In this document: piece by piece, positions 62,477 through 64,000 of the stretch
Position numbering within the stretch: position 1 is the stretch's first letter
Layout: every line of letters starts with the position of its first letter
Origin: Aristolochia californica
Lineage: Eukaryota; Streptophyta; Magnoliopsida; Piperales; Aristolochiaceae
Direction: 5' to 3'
Assembly (NCBI GenBank): GCA_029961685.1
Contig: JARWKL010000006.1
Span: forward strand, 10,298,748 to 10,362,747
Length of the DNA: 64,000 nt
Notes under the pieces: model-generated
What the model was told of the DNA's origin: nothing
Database searches by the model: none
Seen by the model: only the letters and a program-made list of their open reading frames with translations
Program-made: the position numbers and the translations under genes

Positions 62477-64000
62477 AGGATTTTTACATCCTTACAGCGT
62501 ACCCCAGCCCCACCACCTTTTGTGGTGGATCGCGCAACCATTAAAGCTGAATTCTTTCACCCCAACATTCTAGGTTTCAAACATTTGTTTTTTGACACCT
62601 ATGGGGCCGCAGAACTCATGGAATTATCAAAAGACTTTTATCTTTATTTGGAAACAAATAAGGTTATTATGTCTTTCGTTGATTGGTTTACGCGTTTCAG
62701 ACATAAGCAAGTGGAGAAACGACCCTTAGTTTCTTCCACCTCTCCCACTCTTTCAACCCTAACGAAAGAATGGCAGCTGATGTATGGTATCAATATTCGA
62801 TCAGCTCATCCTCCTACTTATCCAATTAAGCTTGAATTCTCAAGCACATCAGGCAAAGCTGCTGATTTTGTAGAAGCCGTTGCTTTTGTTAATCCTGAAA
62901 TTAGCCTGAATCCTATGGATCAGATCAGGACACAAAACAACTTTACCAATTTAAATCTTCAAACGATAGGCCAACAGCTTAAGCGCATTGAAGATTTATT
63001 GGAAAAAGGGACACAGGAGAAATATTGTCTAAATCCTTTTGACTTATCTTCTCGAAAGTTACCTTTATTGATGAATAATAAACCACTCATCAAACCACCT
63101 ATTCCAATTAGGAATTTTAAATTGGATAATAATTCTGAAGTTGTTGACGAATTATTAACCAGGCTTGGAAGACTAGATCTTTCTGAAGATCAACTCAAAC
63201 AAGCCAAAGCAGCTAAAGCCGATGAGATTTTAAAAAGCATTCAGGTTTTAGAATCTCATGAATCTCAAGAAGATTCTTTATCACAAAATACTGAAGATTT
63301 AACTCCTTCAGCATACTCTGACTCTGATGAAGGTCAAAACTCTAATCTTAAAGATTTGGGTTTAACCAATGTCAATCAGACTGAAGAAATGCTTCAGGAC
63401 ATGATTAGGGACCAACCGAGTATTCAAAAATTAAATTATACTAAAAAATCTACTCGGGATTGGGATCTAAATTGCAAACTCAATTATCATAGGCCTACAC
63501 CTCAAGACCTATTATATGAAGAGAATGTGTATATAGATCAAAAGGCTTATGATGGAAGATCAATCTATGAATGGAACATAGACGCCATGTCTGAATATCA
63601 GATTCTAGAACATTGTCGTCGAATGCTTATGTATTGTACAATTTGTCGGCAACATAAGAATATTGATCAAGGAATAGCAAAAATGTTAACTGCTGGGTTT
63701 TTTGGAACCCTTAAAGGTTGGTGGGACAATATCCTCACCCCTGAACAACATCATGTAATTTATAATTCCAAAAGGTAATTAAAACTGAATCAGGCCAAGC
63801 CTACCTTGGGGAGGATGATGCGGTTTATACCTTAATTTCATGTATTGTTCATCATTTTATTGGAAATTTAACTTCCACTACTGATAAGGGAAGAGAGGTG
63901 TTGCAGAATCTAAGGTGTAAAACACTTAGACATTTTAGATGGTATAAAAATGTTTTCCTCACTAAGGTTATGCAAAGAACCGATGCCAATAATGAATATT
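62477..64000 (+). pseudogene. EPRV-B6 ORF2, start codon lost, coat-protein region
   Basis: Where the other copies have TAACTATG, this one has TAACTAGG, so the ORF2 start codon is gone. The frame is nevertheless open to 63778: SLQRTPAPPPF, VIMSFVDWFTRFRHKQ, IPIRNFKLDNNSEVVDELLT, EDLTPSAYSDSDEGQNSNL, YDGRSIYEWNIDAMSEYQIL, FFGTLKGWWDNILTPEQHH. A 1-nt deletion in an A run near 63772 shifts it, and coat-protein codons (FIGNLTSTTDKGREVLQNL) continue in the next frame to the window end. Confidence 0.88.

Larger units (their letters stand above)
60990..64000 (+). mobile_element. EPRV-B copy B6, plus strand, continues past the window
   Basis: PBS 60996-61010 (TGGTATTAGAGCCAT), leader, ORF1, ORF2 up to the window end. 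It is inverted relative to B3-B5. Confidence 0.87.

Noticed and set aside
38872..64000. LTR retrotransposon reading of EPRV-B
   Set aside because: No LTRs or integrase; a 30K movement protein, intergenic promoter and PBS after a single intergenic region fit Caulimoviridae. Repeated intergenic sequence is explained by tandem copies.

Overview
The window is repeat-dense plant nuclear DNA, almost certainly from an angiosperm. The signs are tRNA-Met-primed LTR retrotransposons of the Ty3 chromovirus and Ty1/copia types, endogenous Caulimoviridae (plant pararetroviruses), and broken copies of plant genes: a kinesin-light-chain-related TPR protein, a SWINGER/CURLY LEAF-type Polycomb methyltransferase and a pentatricopeptide repeat protein. 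The species cannot be named from this. I see no intact host gene, no tRNA or rRNA gene, no CRISPR array, and no element whose reading frames are all open.

Layout. 1-369: end of a chromovirus LTR inserted in a miniature LTR element (TRIM-1). 370-4057: 5' part of an LTR element (gypsy-3, minus strand) whose body is not gag-pol but an intronless fusion of KLCR and SWINGER-type gene pieces. 4058-6478: decayed Ty1/copia gag-integrase piece, plus strand. 6479-33495: three rearranged copies of one pararetrovirus (EPRV-A). A1 (minus, 6479-22326) is split by a full-length chromovirus (gypsy-1, 7545-12866, target duplication GTAAC) and by a young gag-only deletion derivative (gypsy-2, 13690-16989, target duplication AGAAG). 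A2 (minus, about 22327-27892) lies head-to-tail upstream of A1. A3 (plus, 27893-33495) is inverted against A2. 33496-33863: TRIM-2. 33868-37037: gypsy-4 (plus), again without pol, carrying a PPR gene fragment. 37038-38871: purine/pyrimidine low-complexity DNA.

38872-64000 is an array of a second pararetrovirus (EPRV-B) running off the window: B1 (plus, 38872-41290), small inverted piece B2, almost complete B3 (minus, 41616-49484), an ORF3 fragment, B4 (minus, about 50089-58558, all regions present), B5 (minus, 58559-60880, pol end only), a short RNase H scrap, then B6 (plus, 60990-64000). The shared plan is: tRNA-Met primer-binding site, leader, ORF1 movement protein, 2-nt gap, ORF2 coat-protease-RT-RNase H polyprotein, 8-nt overlap, ORF3 (about 430 aa, function unknown), a promoter region with paired TGACTCA and GATAAG motifs, TATA box, short intergenic region. 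EPRV-A differs: its primer-binding site lies in a 62-63 bp tandem array, a viroplasmin (Cauli_VI) domain sits upstream of the coat protein, and a different ORF follows RNase H.

The elements act here mainly as substrates for each other: insertions into insertions, inversions with little or no junction homology, and captured host coding sequence. All viral copies carry stops, frameshifts, lost start codons or changed catalytic residues, so I read them as inactive fossils. Long inverted arms (A2/A3, B1/B3) could still give double-stranded RNA if transcribed. All identifications rest on motif recognition by eye; no database search was run.
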